Source: Rhodospirillaceae bacterium
GTDB lineage: Bacteria > Pseudomonadota > Alphaproteobacteria > Rhodospirillales > Rhodospirillaceae
Direction: 5' to 3'
Assembly: GCA_002737725.1 (NCBI GenBank)
Contig: NSIP01000008.1
Span: forward strand, 37,138-101,137
DNA length: 64,000 nt
Numbering within the stretch: the first letter of the stretch is position 1; each line of letters begins with the position of its first letter. The notes under the pieces are model-generated. The model saw only the letters and a program-made list of their open reading frames with translations, made no database searches and was not told where the DNA came from. This document shows positions 1 to 8,925 of this stretch, in pieces. Position numbers and translations under genes: made by a program.

Positions 1-766
1 CTAAGCCCATCAAGGTCGAGGTGATCGGAAAACCTGTTAATTCAACGAGTTCACGCAGCAACTTAGATGCGCGGGGGCCTGAGTTTATAATGCCGCCACC
101 AGTGTACAGAAGCGGGCGTTTGGCCGCGAGCATCAGGTCCACAGCTTGCTCGACCGCACGCTCACTTGGCATGGTGCGCGGATTATAGGTTTTGTGCTTC
201 TTGCGATTGATTCCGCGCGGCGCAGTTTCATACTGACCCAGCGACATCATCACATCTTTGGGCAAGTCGATCACCACCGGGCCAGGACGTCCTGCAGTGG
301 CGACATAAAATGCCTCGTGAACGATCAACGCCAGCTTATTGACGTCCTTGACCAAATAATTGTGCTTGGTGCAGGGCCGGGTAATACCCGTCGTATCAGC
401 TTCTTGGAACGCGTCATTGCCAATCAAGTGCGTCGGCACTTGGCCCGTCAAACACACGACAGGTATAGAATCCATCAACGCGTCGGTCAGGCCGGTCACC
501 GCGTTGGTGGCCCCAGGGCCCGAGGTGACCAACACCACACCAACCTTGCCGGTAGATCGCGCATACCCTTCAGCCGCATGAACCGCTCCTTGTTCATGGC
601 GCACCAGGATGTGTCGAATGCTGTTCTGCTTGAACAATTCGTCATAGATCGGCAGCACGGCCCCACCGGGATAGCCAAATATCACTTCAACCCCTTGTTC
701 TTGAAGGGCTTTGAGGATAATCGCGGCTCCGAGCATTGGCTCGTTTGTGACCCCGGTCTCGGGCAT
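1..766 (-). CDS. ilvB: Acetolactate synthase, large subunit (5' part; runs off the window)
   Basis: The reverse strand encodes about 255 residues from an ATG at 766, reading MPETGVTNEPMLGAAIILKA and continuing to the window edge without a stop. It carries the N-terminal thiamine-diphosphate domain of the acetohydroxyacid synthase family: FGYPGGAVLPIYDEL, then RHEQGAVHAAEGYAR with the cofactor-activating Glu at about residue 58, then TSGPGATN. The family condenses two pyruvates, or pyruvate with 2-oxobutyrate, in branched-chain amino acid synthesis. The rest of the protein and the usual small subunit gene ilvH would lie outside. It follows miaA on the same strand after 93 bp. Other ThDP enzymes (glyoxylate carboligase, pyruvate oxidase) share this fold, but the sequence fits acetolactate synthase best. 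Confidence 0.93.
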   Translation of the reverse strand, partial: MPETGVTNEPMLGAAIILKALQEQGVEVIFGYPGGAVLPIYDELFKQNSIRHILVRHEQGAVHAAEGYARSTGKVGVVLVTSGPGATNAVTGLTDALMDSIPVVCLTGQVPTHLIGNDAFQEADTTGITRPCTKHNYLVKDVNKLALIVHEAFYVATAGRPGPVVIDLPKDVMMSLGQYETAPRGINRKKHKTYNPRTMPSERAVEQAVDLMLAAKRPLLYTGGGIINSGPRASKLLRELVELTGFPITSTLMGL

Positions 767-859
767 GGCACTCTCTAGAATCAATGATCGCCCTCGAAAA
801 CCCGCACAAATCCTAGGTTTGAGTGACGAAAGGAACCGTAAACTAGTCGCGGCCCTGGG

Positions 860-1801
860 TTAGGTCAACAACAATCGGCGAATTTCTGGAAAGATATTAC
901 ACAATAAGCTTTCTGAAAATTGCGCATTGACCGTATATTCCGCATTAAACTGATTTTTAAACCAGGTTGTTTGCCTTTTCGCATAGTGTCGTGTGGTAGC
1001 TTGGGCCAAGCTTGTGGCCTCAGCCAGGCTCGCCTTGCCCGCTAAATGCCGGGCCAAGTCTTGTGCGCCCAGCGCCCGCATGACCGGGTCGGCAATGGTG
1101 GTGCCAGCCTTCACCAGAGCTTCAACCTCCGCCAACGCCCCGTTTGCCAACATCGACAAAAACCGCGCATCGCATGCTTGGTAAAGCGCCTCGCGAGGCG
1201 GCTGAACTAGCAGCCCGATGAACGTGGCCTGAATCGGTGGCGTCGGCGATTGCGATTGCCACGTACTCAGCGGTGTTTGCGTGGCTTCGAACACTTCCCA
1301 GGCGCGCGCGATTCGCTGTTTATCGGTGGGCTTCAGCCGCACCGCCGTGATGGGATCAATGATTTTTAATTTTTCATGCAGCGCTTGGGGGCCAATCGCA
1401 GAGATCAATTCATTCGTCTGTGCCCTAATCTCGGCAGGAACGGCTGGAATATCAGCCAGCCCCTCCATCAAGGCCTTCAAGTAAAAGCCGTTGCCACTAA
1501 CGATGATCGGTTGCTTGCCCTGCGCAATCGTATTTTTGATTTCAACGCTGGCCTTATGAGCCCAAGCCATGGCCGAGAGCATTTCGGTGGGGCCGAGCAT
1601 CCCATATAAGTGATGCGGTACACGGCGTTCATCTTGGGGCGTGGGGCGTGCGGTGAGCGTTGGCAGATCGCGGTAACACTGAATACTATCGGCGTTAATG
1701 ATTACGTCGTTGCCCAACTCCTCGGCCAACGACACGGCCAAAGCCGACTTCCCGCTGGCCGTGGGCCCCGCGATGATAAGAACGCGCGGCCCAGGAACCA
1801 T
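860..1801 (-). CDS. miaA: tRNA dimethylallyltransferase MiaA
   Basis: This 313-residue protein is the usual length for MiaA, which transfers a dimethylallyl group to N6 of A37 in tRNAs that read UNN codons. The P-loop GPTASGKS is at residues 12-19. INADSIQCYRDLPTLTARP follows, with the catalytic Asp at about 38, and further on come PHHLYG and the GNGFYLKAL segment. The gene starts 4 bp after the DUF1015 stop codon, so the two are probably cotranscribed, with ilvB downstream. Nothing looks damaged. Confidence 0.96.
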   Translation of the reverse strand: MVPGPRVLIIAGPTASGKSALAVSLAEELGNDVIINADSIQCYRDLPTLTARPTPQDERRVPHHLYGMLGPTEMLSAMAWAHKASVEIKNTIAQGKQPIIVSGNGFYLKALMEGLADIPAVPAEIRAQTNELISAIGPQALHEKLKIIDPITAVRLKPTDKQRIARAWEVFEATQTPLSTWQSQSPTPPIQATFIGLLVQPPREALYQACDARFLSMLANGALAEVEALVKAGTTIADPVMRALGAQDLARHLAGKASLAEATSLAQATTRHYAKRQTTWFKNQFNAEYTVNAQFSESLLCNIFPEIRRLLLT

Positions 1802-1805
1802 CCCT

Positions 1806-3098
1806 CTAATCCAGAACGTGGCTGAGCAGGCCGTCGGCGAGTTTGGGCTCGAACCATGTAGACTTCGGCGGCATGACTTCGCCGGCGTCAGCGACCGCCA
1901 TCAATTGATCCATGCGCGTCGCATGAAGGGCAAAAGCGACAACCATCTCACCGGAGTTCACGCGGGCCTCGAGTTCATTCAAACCCCGAATGCCGCCAAC
2001 GAAATCGATTCGCTTGTCGCGGCGCGGATCGGTGATGCCCAGGACAGGTGAGATCAAGTTGTCTTGCAGCAGACTTACATCCAGTTGTGCGACAGGATCG
2101 TGGTCGGGCAACAACTGTGGCTTGATCGCAAGCGCGTGCCACGTTTTGCCAATGTACATTCCAAAATGCGTCGGCGACGGGGGCCGCACTTGGCCGTCAT
2201 GGGGCGTAATGACAAAACGCTCGGCCACTTTGGCAAGGAAATCTTTTTGCGTTAGGCCGTTTAAATCTTTGACCACACGGTTGTAATCGAAAATCCGCAT
2301 CTGATCGTGCGGGAACGCCACTGCCAAAAACGACTCAGCGCTGTCTGATGCACTTTTACCGCGTCGCCCCGCCGCCACACGTGAGGCAGCGGCCGAGCGG
2401 TGATGACCATCAGCAATATAGAGCGTGTTCATTTTGGCAAACGTCGCGGTGATGCGCGCAATCACGGCTGCATCTTCAATACGCCACACCGAATGAACCA
2501 CGCCATGATCGGCGACCACTTCGTAGAGCGGCGAGGCGGCGGTCGCGGCCATAAGAATATTTTGTAACTCCATATGCTTTCGGTAGGCCAACAGAACCGG
2601 ACCGGTTTGCGTATTCAGCGCTTCGATTTGGCGCACGCGATCATCTTCTTTGTCGGGGCGCGTGAACTCGTGCTTGCGAATTTTATTGGTGTCGTAGTCG
2701 GCAACCGAGGCCGCAAACGCCAAGCCCGTTTGCGTATGCGCGCCCATGCGCATGCGGTAAACATAGTAACATGGAGCCGTATCGCGGATCAGCACGCCGT
2801 CTTTGATCAGCGTTTGTAAATTCTCAGCCCCCTTAGCGTAAACGGCGGGCCCGTAAACATCGGTGCCCTGGGGCAGATCAATCTCGGGCTTCGAGATATG
2901 TAGAAAACTATAGGGCTTGCCCGCAGCACGCTGTTTGGCTTCAGCTGAATTGAGGACGTCATAGGGTGGTGCAGCCACGCCCGTGGCAAAACTTGGGCTG
3001 GGGCGCAAAGCGCGGAATGGACGAACCAAGGGAATCATCTGTGAAGGGGCCATTGTGCTTTTGGTTTCACACAGGTCTTTAGCTTGGCCGGGGTCCAT
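1806..3098 (-). CDS. DUF1015 family protein
   Basis: The 430-residue protein belongs to the DUF1015 family, whose function is unknown. Family signatures are the N-terminal LVRPFRALRP...VAAPPYDVL stretch and the YIADGHHRSAAASRVA segment at about residues 230-245. The first ATG (3098) gives a short non-conserved leader. The second and third ATGs (residues 16 and 21) lie nearer the conserved start and may be the real one, as no clear Shine-Dalgarno sequence decides between them. It sits directly upstream of miaA with a 4-bp gap. No membrane segment or signal peptide is evident. I infer a soluble enzyme of unknown activity. Confidence 0.85.
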   Translation of the reverse strand: MDPGQAKDLCETKSTMAPSQMIPLVRPFRALRPSPSFATGVAAPPYDVLNSAEAKQRAAGKPYSFLHISKPEIDLPQGTDVYGPAVYAKGAENLQTLIKDGVLIRDTAPCYYVYRMRMGAHTQTGLAFAASVADYDTNKIRKHEFTRPDKEDDRVRQIEALNTQTGPVLLAYRKHMELQNILMAATAASPLYEVVADHGVVHSVWRIEDAAVIARITATFAKMNTLYIADGHHRSAAASRVAAGRRGKSASDSAESFLAVAFPHDQMRIFDYNRVVKDLNGLTQKDFLAKVAERFVITPHDGQVRPPSPTHFGMYIGKTWHALAIKPQLLPDHDPVAQLDVSLLQDNLISPVLGITDPRRDKRIDFVGGIRGLNELEARVNSGEMVVAFALHATRMDQLMAVADAGEVMPPKSTWFEPKLADGLLSHVLD

Positions 3099-3185
3099 AG
3101 TGCAATACTCAACTAAGCCCGAGTTTTCACGCGACCTAATTTTCGACTCTAAATTCCGATGTAGGCGAGGCGAGTGGTGGCAGAA

Positions 3186-4658
3186 TCATTCATAGTTGTC
3201 TTGCACAAACTTATCCAAAAGCCGCACCCCATACCCGGTCGCACCGCCGCCAGCTAAAGCTGTGCCCTTGTCGTTCCATACCACGCCCGCGATATCGAGG
3301 TGCGCCCAGGGTGTGTCTTTGATGAATCGTTGCAGGAATTGCGCCGCGGTGATAGAGCCCGCTTTGCCGCTGCCGATATTTTTCATGTCGGCGATGGGGG
3401 ATTTAATGTCTTTGTCGTACTCCTCGCCCATGGGGAAACGCCACAGCCGTTCGTTGGTCGCTTGTCCGGCTTTAATCAAGCGCTCGGCCAACTCGTCATT
3501 GTTTGAAAAAATGCCCGCGTAGTGTTCCGACAACGCCGCGACAATTGCGCCTGTGAGTGTGGCCAAGTCGACTATCGCGCGCGGTTGATATTTGGCTTGC
3601 GCGTACCATAGCACATCGGCCAGCACCAAGCGGCCTTCAGCATCGGTGTTGAGCACCTCAATGGTTTGGCCCGACATGGAGGTGACAATATCGCCTGGGC
3701 GTTGGGCCGCCGCATCAGGCATGTTTTCAACCAAGCCGCACAGGCCAATCACGTGGGCGGTGGAATTTCTGCGGGCGAGCGCGCGCATGGTGCCCGTAAC
3801 GGCCCCGGCACCGGCCATGTCCCACTTCATGTCCCACATGCCCGCACCCGGCTTGAGGCTGATGCCACCGGAATCAAAGCACACACCCTTGCCCACCAGT
3901 GCCAGGGGTTTGGAGTTTTTGTCACGCGAGCCGTTCCAATGCATCACCAATAATTTGGACTCGCGCAAACTACCCTGCCCCACGCCCAGCAGTGCGCCCA
4001 TGCCCAGCTTGGTCATTTCCTTCATACCTAGCACTTCCACCTTCACGCCATCGGCGATCAACTCGCGGGCTTTTTGGGCAAAGCTTTCGGGGTAGATCAC
4101 GTTGGGCGGCTCGGTGACCAAATCGCGCGTGAAAAACACGCCGTCGGCAATGGCGGCTAACGGCGCATGAACTTTTTTCGCAGACAGCGGGTCATCAGTT
4201 TGCAACGTCAGCGATTTGATTTTCGGTTTACCGTTCTTCTCGGGCTTAGTGTGGTACTTGTCGAAGCGGTAGGATTTGAGCTGCGCGCCCGAAGCCATGC
4301 GGGCTGCCGAGGTGGCAGCATCGGGCAAGCCTTCCAGTATGACAGTCACGGTTTCATCGGCGCTGATCTGGCCATAAAGGACGGCACCAGTTTTTTCGGC
4401 AGTGGCCGTATCAAACGCCTTCACCGGGCCAAGGCCCAACAAGAGAACGCGTTTGAGTTTGCCGCCCGCAGGGGCCGGGATGGACAGCGTGGCGTCTTTT
4501 TTGCCCTTGAACTCGGCCGCTGCCATGGCGCGGCTGAGGGCTGCTTTCGAGCGGCGATCGAGCATCACGCCGGTCCGGCCAAGCTTCGCACCTTCCGGCA
4601 ACGCGATGACTACAGTGCCCGTGGCAGGCAAGCTCAGTTTGGCAAAGGCGATTTTCAT
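3186..4658 (-). CDS. pepA: Leucyl aminopeptidase (cytosol aminopeptidase, M17)
   Basis: This is an M17 metallo-aminopeptidase that removes N-terminal residues from peptides using two metal ions. I start it at the ATG at 4658 (MKIAFAKLSLPATG), which has AGGA a few bases upstream. The open frame runs 25 codons further but without family similarity. That gives 490 residues, normal for PepA. The metal-binding and catalytic region is seen in VGKGVCFDSGGISLKP, KWDMAGAGAV and the hallmark NTDAEGRLVLAD. In many proteobacteria PepA also binds DNA, but the sequence alone cannot show that here. It is transcribed divergently from the CoxL-like gene. Confidence 0.95.
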   Translation of the reverse strand: MKIAFAKLSLPATGTVVIALPEGAKLGRTGVMLDRRSKAALSRAMAAAEFKGKKDATLSIPAPAGGKLKRVLLLGLGPVKAFDTATAEKTGAVLYGQISADETVTVILEGLPDAATSAARMASGAQLKSYRFDKYHTKPEKNGKPKIKSLTLQTDDPLSAKKVHAPLAAIADGVFFTRDLVTEPPNVIYPESFAQKARELIADGVKVEVLGMKEMTKLGMGALLGVGQGSLRESKLLVMHWNGSRDKNSKPLALVGKGVCFDSGGISLKPGAGMWDMKWDMAGAGAVTGTMRALARRNSTAHVIGLCGLVENMPDAAAQRPGDIVTSMSGQTIEVLNTDAEGRLVLADVLWYAQAKYQPRAIVDLATLTGAIVAALSEHYAGIFSNNDELAERLIKAGQATNERLWRFPMGEEYDKDIKSPIADMKNIGSGKAGSITAAQFLQRFIKDTPWAHLDIAGVVWNDKGTALAGGGATGYGVRLLDKFVQDNYE

Positions 4659-4817
4659 GGGAGTCCTGCTGTGATTGGGCTTGATGAACCCACCGTAGGC
4701 AGCGTCAGCGGAGAAATCAATCACCGCGTCCATTTCCGCCCATGGACTTCCTGCGTTTGAGCGCTATTTTGAGCCCATCATCTCCGCGTTAAGTAAGTTT
4801 CAGATAGGAATCACGTC

Positions 4818-7157
4818 ATGGGTAATTTTGGCATCGGCCAAGCCGTCCGCCGGGTTGAGGACAAACGCTTTCTCACGGGCGCAGGCCAGTACACCGACGA
4901 CATCAATAAGCCAGGGCAGTTGTACCTGCACATCCTGCATTCACCCCACGCGCACGCCGACATTGCCTCTATCGACACCACAGCCGCCCGGGCCGCACCC
5001 GGCGTCGTGGGTGTGTTGACGCAGGCTGATTTGGACGCGCTGAAGATCGGGGATATTTTGAACCTTGCAGCGCCCGCCCACAAAGATGGCCGCGCGCTGC
5101 AAGTGCCGCCACGCCCAGCCCTGGCCCGAGGCCGCGTGCGCTACGTGGGCGAGCCCGTCGCCGCTGTGGTGGCCGATACGCTGGCCAATGCGAAGGACGC
5201 CGCTGACCTGATTGAGGTCGACTACAAAGAACTGACCGCGATTGTCGACATTTCTGATGCTGCCCAGCCGGGCACGGTGGAAGTTCACGCCAAAGAAGCG
5301 CCGGGCAATGTGTGGACCCATTGGCAATTGGGTGATGAAGCCGCGACCACCGCCGCGTTTGCCAAAGCGCACAAAGTTGTGAAGATCGACCTGATCAATA
5401 ACCGCATTGCGCCCACAGCCATGGAACCCCGCGGGGCCATCGCCGAGTACGACCCAAAGACCGAGCGCTATACGCTGATTCAGGGCAGCCAAGGCTCGCA
5501 TAAACTGCGCGACTGGTTTGCCAACACCATTCTGAAGGTGCCGTTAGATAAAGTGCGCGTGATCAGCCCCGATGTCGGCGGTGCATTTGGCATGAAAAAC
5601 TTTTTGTTCAACGAACCGATTGTCGCCATGGTCGCGGCAAAATTATACGGCAAGCCGTTGAAGTGGATGGCCGACCGCTCGGGCAGTTTTTTGAACGACG
5701 CGCATGGGCGCGACCAAGTGAACCATGCCGAGTTGGCGCTCGATAAAGACGGAATGTTTTTAGGTTTGCGCGTGTCGTCGTTGGGTAATGTCGGCGCGTA
5801 TTTATCACAATTCGGCGCTGCGATCCCCACCATGGCCGGGTGCGCCATGCTGGTGGGTGCGTATCGCACACCCGCAGCCTATGTGGACGTGCGTGTGATG
5901 ATGACCAACACCGCGCCAGTCGATGCCTATCGAGGTGCTGGCCGACCCGAAGCCGCTTACGTGATGGAGCGCTTGGTCGATAAAGCCGCGCGAGAATTAG
6001 GAATCCAAGCGGCCGAGTTGCGGCGCAAGAATTTCATCCGCCCTGAAGACTTTCCTTACAAAACCGCACTGGGCCACACGTATGATTCGGGCCGCTATGC
6101 CGAGTTGATGGACGTGGCGTACAAACGCGCGGATGTGGCTGGGTTTGAAGCACGCCGCACTGAAGCTAAGAAGCATGGCAAGCTGCGCGGGCTTGGCATT
6201 TCTTATTACGTCGAAGCATGTGCGGGTGGTTCGGGCGAGCAGCCACATTTGAAGTTTGCCGAAGACGGCACGCTGACGATTATCATCGGCACGCAAGACA
6301 ATGGCCAAGGTCATCGCACGGTCTATGCGCAAATTGCCGCTGATGCTTTTGGAATTCCAATTGATCGGATTGTGGTCAAGCAAGGCGATACCGACGAGGT
6401 TCCTACCGGTCAGGGGACAGGTGGCTCACGCTCGATCCCCGTGGGTGGCAGTGCGGTGCGCGCGACGCTGCTGAAAATGATCGAGTACGGCAAAAACATT
6501 GCGTCGAACTTATTGGAGGCAGCACCCCAAGACATTGAGTTTGATGCGGGTGAATTTAAAATTGCGGGCACCGACCGTAAGGTTGCTTTGAAAGACGTGA
6601 TTGGTGCCTCGTTTGACGACGCAAAACGCGGCGACGTGACGCCCGGCCTTTATGCGGCTGAGTCTTATGCACCCACCGGCGCAACCTTCCCCAACGGCTG
6701 CCACATCTGTGAAGTCGACATCGACATCGAGACCGGCGAATTGGCGTTCGTCAACTACACCATCCAAGACGACCTGGGTTACGCGATGAACCCATTGCTG
6801 ATGGAAGGTCAAATTTTTGGCGGGGCCGTGCAGGGCTTGGGTCAGTGTCTGTTCGAGCATGCGGTGTATGACAAAGACAGCGGCCAACTCGTGACGGGCT
6901 CGTTCATGGATTACACGATGCCGCGGGCAGGCAATACGCCGCGCTTCAACTACGCCTATACCGAAGTGCCCACGCCCAATAACGCGCTGGGCATTAAAGG
7001 CGCAGGCGAAGCTGGTACGATCGGTGCGACACCCACAGTGGCTAATGCGGTAATTGACGCGCTCGCCCCGCTGGGCATCACTGCCATCGACATGCCCATG
7101 ACGGGTTTAAAGATTTGGCAGGCGATTCAAGCGGCCAAAGAAAAGCGGGCGGCGTGA
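4818..7157 (+). CDS. Xanthine dehydrogenase family molybdopterin-binding subunit (CoxL-like, form II)
   Basis: This 779-residue protein is the large, molybdenum-cofactor subunit of the aldehyde oxidase/xanthine dehydrogenase/CO dehydrogenase superfamily. The hammerhead domain begins GIGQAVRRVEDKRFLTGAGQ. The active-site loop at residues 370-376 reads AYRGAGR, the sequence typical of form II CoxL-like proteins, not the AYxCSFR loop of true CO dehydrogenase. The catalytic Glu is in GAGEAG at about 731. An aerobic CO-oxidising role is therefore unlikely; an aldehyde or heterocycle substrate is more probable but unknown. The usual FAD-binding (CoxM) and 2Fe-2S (CoxS) subunit genes are not beside it, so partners must come from elsewhere. 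The next gene overlaps by GTGA. Confidence 0.9.
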   Translation: MGNFGIGQAVRRVEDKRFLTGAGQYTDDINKPGQLYLHILHSPHAHADIASIDTTAARAAPGVVGVLTQADLDALKIGDILNLAAPAHKDGRALQVPPRPALARGRVRYVGEPVAAVVADTLANAKDAADLIEVDYKELTAIVDISDAAQPGTVEVHAKEAPGNVWTHWQLGDEAATTAAFAKAHKVVKIDLINNRIAPTAMEPRGAIAEYDPKTERYTLIQGSQGSHKLRDWFANTILKVPLDKVRVISPDVGGAFGMKNFLFNEPIVAMVAAKLYGKPLKWMADRSGSFLNDAHGRDQVNHAELALDKDGMFLGLRVSSLGNVGAYLSQFGAAIPTMAGCAMLVGAYRTPAAYVDVRVMMTNTAPVDAYRGAGRPEAAYVMERLVDKAARELGIQAAELRRKNFIRPEDFPYKTALGHTYDSGRYAELMDVAYKRADVAGFEARRTEAKKHGKLRGLGISYYVEACAGGSGEQPHLKFAEDGTLTIIIGTQDNGQGHRTVYAQIAADAFGIPIDRIVVKQGDTDEVPTGQGTGGSRSIPVGGSAVRATLLKMIEYGKNIASNLLEAAPQDIEFDAGEFKIAGTDRKVALKDVIGASFDDAKRGDVTPGLYAAESYAPTGATFPNGCHICEVDIDIETGELAFVNYTIQDDLGYAMNPLLMEGQIFGGAVQGLGQCLFEHAVYDKDSGQLVTGSFMDYTMPRAGNTPRFNYAYTEVPTPNNALGIKGAGEAGTIGATPTVANAVIDALAPLGITAIDMPMTGLKIWQAIQAAKEKRAA

Positions 7158-7954
7158 GCGAACAGGGCATCGACGATGCGCGACTGAATGCCTGGGCCGA
7201 CCGCTTGATCGACACAGCGCGTTGCGCAGGAGCTGCGATCATGGACGTCTACGTCACCGACTTCGCCGTGATTCAAAAGGCCGATGCCTCGCCCGTCACG
7301 CTGGCCGATCAACGCGCCGAAGCCATTGTGTTGGCCGATCTTGCAACGCTGACCCCCACCTTTCCCATTGTTGCCGAAGAGCGCGTGGCCGCATACGGAG
7401 CGCCGACGTTTGAGGGTCATAGTTTCTGGCTGGTGGACGCGCTGGACGGCACCCGAGAGTTCATCAGCAGGGGCCGCGAGTTCACGGTGAATATCGGCTT
7501 TATACACAATGGAATTCCGGTGCTGGGCATTGTTTATGCGCCAGCACTTGATGCGTTGTATGTGGGCGTGGTGAACGAGACGGGCACATCTCATCGTGCA
7601 GAAGTTTGGCGCGGTGGTGCGAAGACAGTCATCGGTTGTCGCGCACGACCGGCCACGCCGACGGTGGCTGGCAGCAAGACCCACGAGGTCAGCGATAACA
7701 TGAAAAAGTTTCTAACTGAACGCGGCATCGAAGATCGGATGAAAGTCAGCTCGTCGCTGAAATTCGGCATGATCGCCGAAGGCAAGGTCGATCTTTACCC
7801 ACGCTTTAGCCCCACCAGCGAGTGGGACACGGCAGCCGGCCATGCGCTGGTGCGGGCAGCAGGTGGCAGTGTGCATGATCAAACTGGCGTTGAGCTGGCA
7901 TACAACAAGCCGAATTTTCTCAATGGGCGTTTCCTGGTCGAGGGTTGCGCGTGA
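7154..7954 (+). CDS. cysQ: 3'(2'),5'-bisphosphate nucleotidase (CysQ-like, inositol monophosphatase family)
   Basis: A GTG at 7154 overlapping the upstream stop (GTGA) gives 266 residues. The protein has the metal-dependent, lithium-sensitive phosphatase fold: VAEERV supplies metal ligands and LVDALDGTREFISRG is the DxxDGT motif. The C-terminal SEWDTAAGHALVRAAGG is also diagnostic. CysQ hydrolyses 3'-phosphoadenosine 5'-phosphate left by sulfate assimilation. The TREFI variant of the DGT motif fits CysQ better than inositol monophosphatase or HisN, but those remain possible. Tight coupling to the CoxL-like gene upstream and the Sua5 gene downstream indicates one transcript, though no functional link is obvious. 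Confidence 0.85.
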   Translation: MSEQGIDDARLNAWADRLIDTARCAGAAIMDVYVTDFAVIQKADASPVTLADQRAEAIVLADLATLTPTFPIVAEERVAAYGAPTFEGHSFWLVDALDGTREFISRGREFTVNIGFIHNGIPVLGIVYAPALDALYVGVVNETGTSHRAEVWRGGAKTVIGCRARPATPTVAGSKTHEVSDNMKKFLTERGIEDRMKVSSSLKFGMIAEGKVDLYPRFSPTSEWDTAAGHALVRAAGGSVHDQTGVELAYNKPNFLNGRFLVEGCA

Positions 7955-8901
7955 GCGTCGTCGCACCAACACCCGAGAACATTGCCAAGGCCGCGCAAGT
8001 GTTGCGTGACGGCGGTTTGGTAGCATTCCCCACCGAGACCGTTTACGGGCTGGGTGGTGATGCGACGCAAGATTCAGCCGTGGAAAAAATCTACGCTGCC
8101 AAGGGTCGCCCGTCATTTAATCCATTGATCGTCCATGTGGGTGGCGTTGACTGGGTGGCCGATATCGCCCAGCCCGACGCACGCTTCGACAGCCTTGTGC
8201 GCGCATTCTGGCCGGGACCATTAACGTTGGTGCTCAATCGCCACACACAGTGCGCGGTGTCCAAAATTGTTTCAGCCGGGCGCGACAGCATTGCTGTGCG
8301 CATGCCCGACCATCCCGTGGCACATGATTTGTTGATGGCCACACAACGTCCCCTCGCCGCGCCCAGTGCTAACCGCTCTGGCTTCATGAGCCCCACAGAA
8401 GCCGCGCATGTTTTAACATCGCTCGACGCATTGCCCGAGATGATCATTGATGGTGGTCAGTGCCGCGTGGGCCTGGAATCGACCGTGTTGGATCTGACAC
8501 AAACGACCCCTGCGATTCTGCGGCCAGGGTCCATCACCCGCGAGCAGATTGAAGCCGTTATTGGCCCCGTCAGTTTTGGTCGTGACGACCCCCTGGCCCC
8601 AAAGTCGCCGGGGCAATTGGCTAGCCACTACGCCCCAGGGCTGCCGGTGCGGCTGAATGCCACAGAGGTAAACGCGGGCGAAGTTTTGGTTGGCTTTGGG
8701 CCGGTTAAAGGCGCGCTGACCCTGAGCCTGGCGGGGGATTTGGCCGAGGCGGCGGCCAATTTGTTTGCGGTTTTGCGCCAAGCCGACAACACCACACTAT
8801 ATAATGGCATCGCCGTGGCCCCTGTCCCCGAGCTCGGGGTGGGTTTGGCGATCAACGACCGCTTGCGCCGCGCCGCTGCGCCGCGTAACACCGCTTCTTA
8901 A
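7951..8901 (+). CDS. L-threonylcarbamoyladenylate synthase (Sua5/YrdC family)
   Basis: Reading from the GTG at 7951, which overlaps the preceding stop as GTGA, the product is 316 residues. The YrdC domain begins LRDGGLVAFPTETVYGLGGD and continues with AAKGRPSFNPLIVHV and APSANRSGFMSPT. It is followed by the SPGQLASHYAP linker and a small C-terminal Sua5 domain, so this is the long Sua5 form rather than the short TsaC form. The enzyme makes threonylcarbamoyl-AMP from threonine, bicarbonate and ATP, the first step of t6A37 modification in ANN-decoding tRNAs. The Sua5 domain is degraded in sequence but present. Confidence 0.93.
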   Translation: MSVVAPTPENIAKAAQVLRDGGLVAFPTETVYGLGGDATQDSAVEKIYAAKGRPSFNPLIVHVGGVDWVADIAQPDARFDSLVRAFWPGPLTLVLNRHTQCAVSKIVSAGRDSIAVRMPDHPVAHDLLMATQRPLAAPSANRSGFMSPTEAAHVLTSLDALPEMIIDGGQCRVGLESTVLDLTQTTPAILRPGSITREQIEAVIGPVSFGRDDPLAPKSPGQLASHYAPGLPVRLNATEVNAGEVLVGFGPVKGALTLSLAGDLAEAAANLFAVLRQADNTTLYNGIAVAPVPELGVGLAINDRLRRAAAPRNTAS

Positions 8902-8925
8902 CAGATCACCGCTGAGGCTGCAGCC

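Noticed and set aside
146..778. Long plus-strand open frame over the acetolactate synthase gene
   Set aside because: The minus-strand frame matches a well known enzyme from start to window edge; the plus frame is its shadow.
4818..7157. Aerobic carbon monoxide dehydrogenase
   Set aside because: The active-site loop is AYRGAGR, not AYxCSFR, and the coxM and coxS genes are missing.
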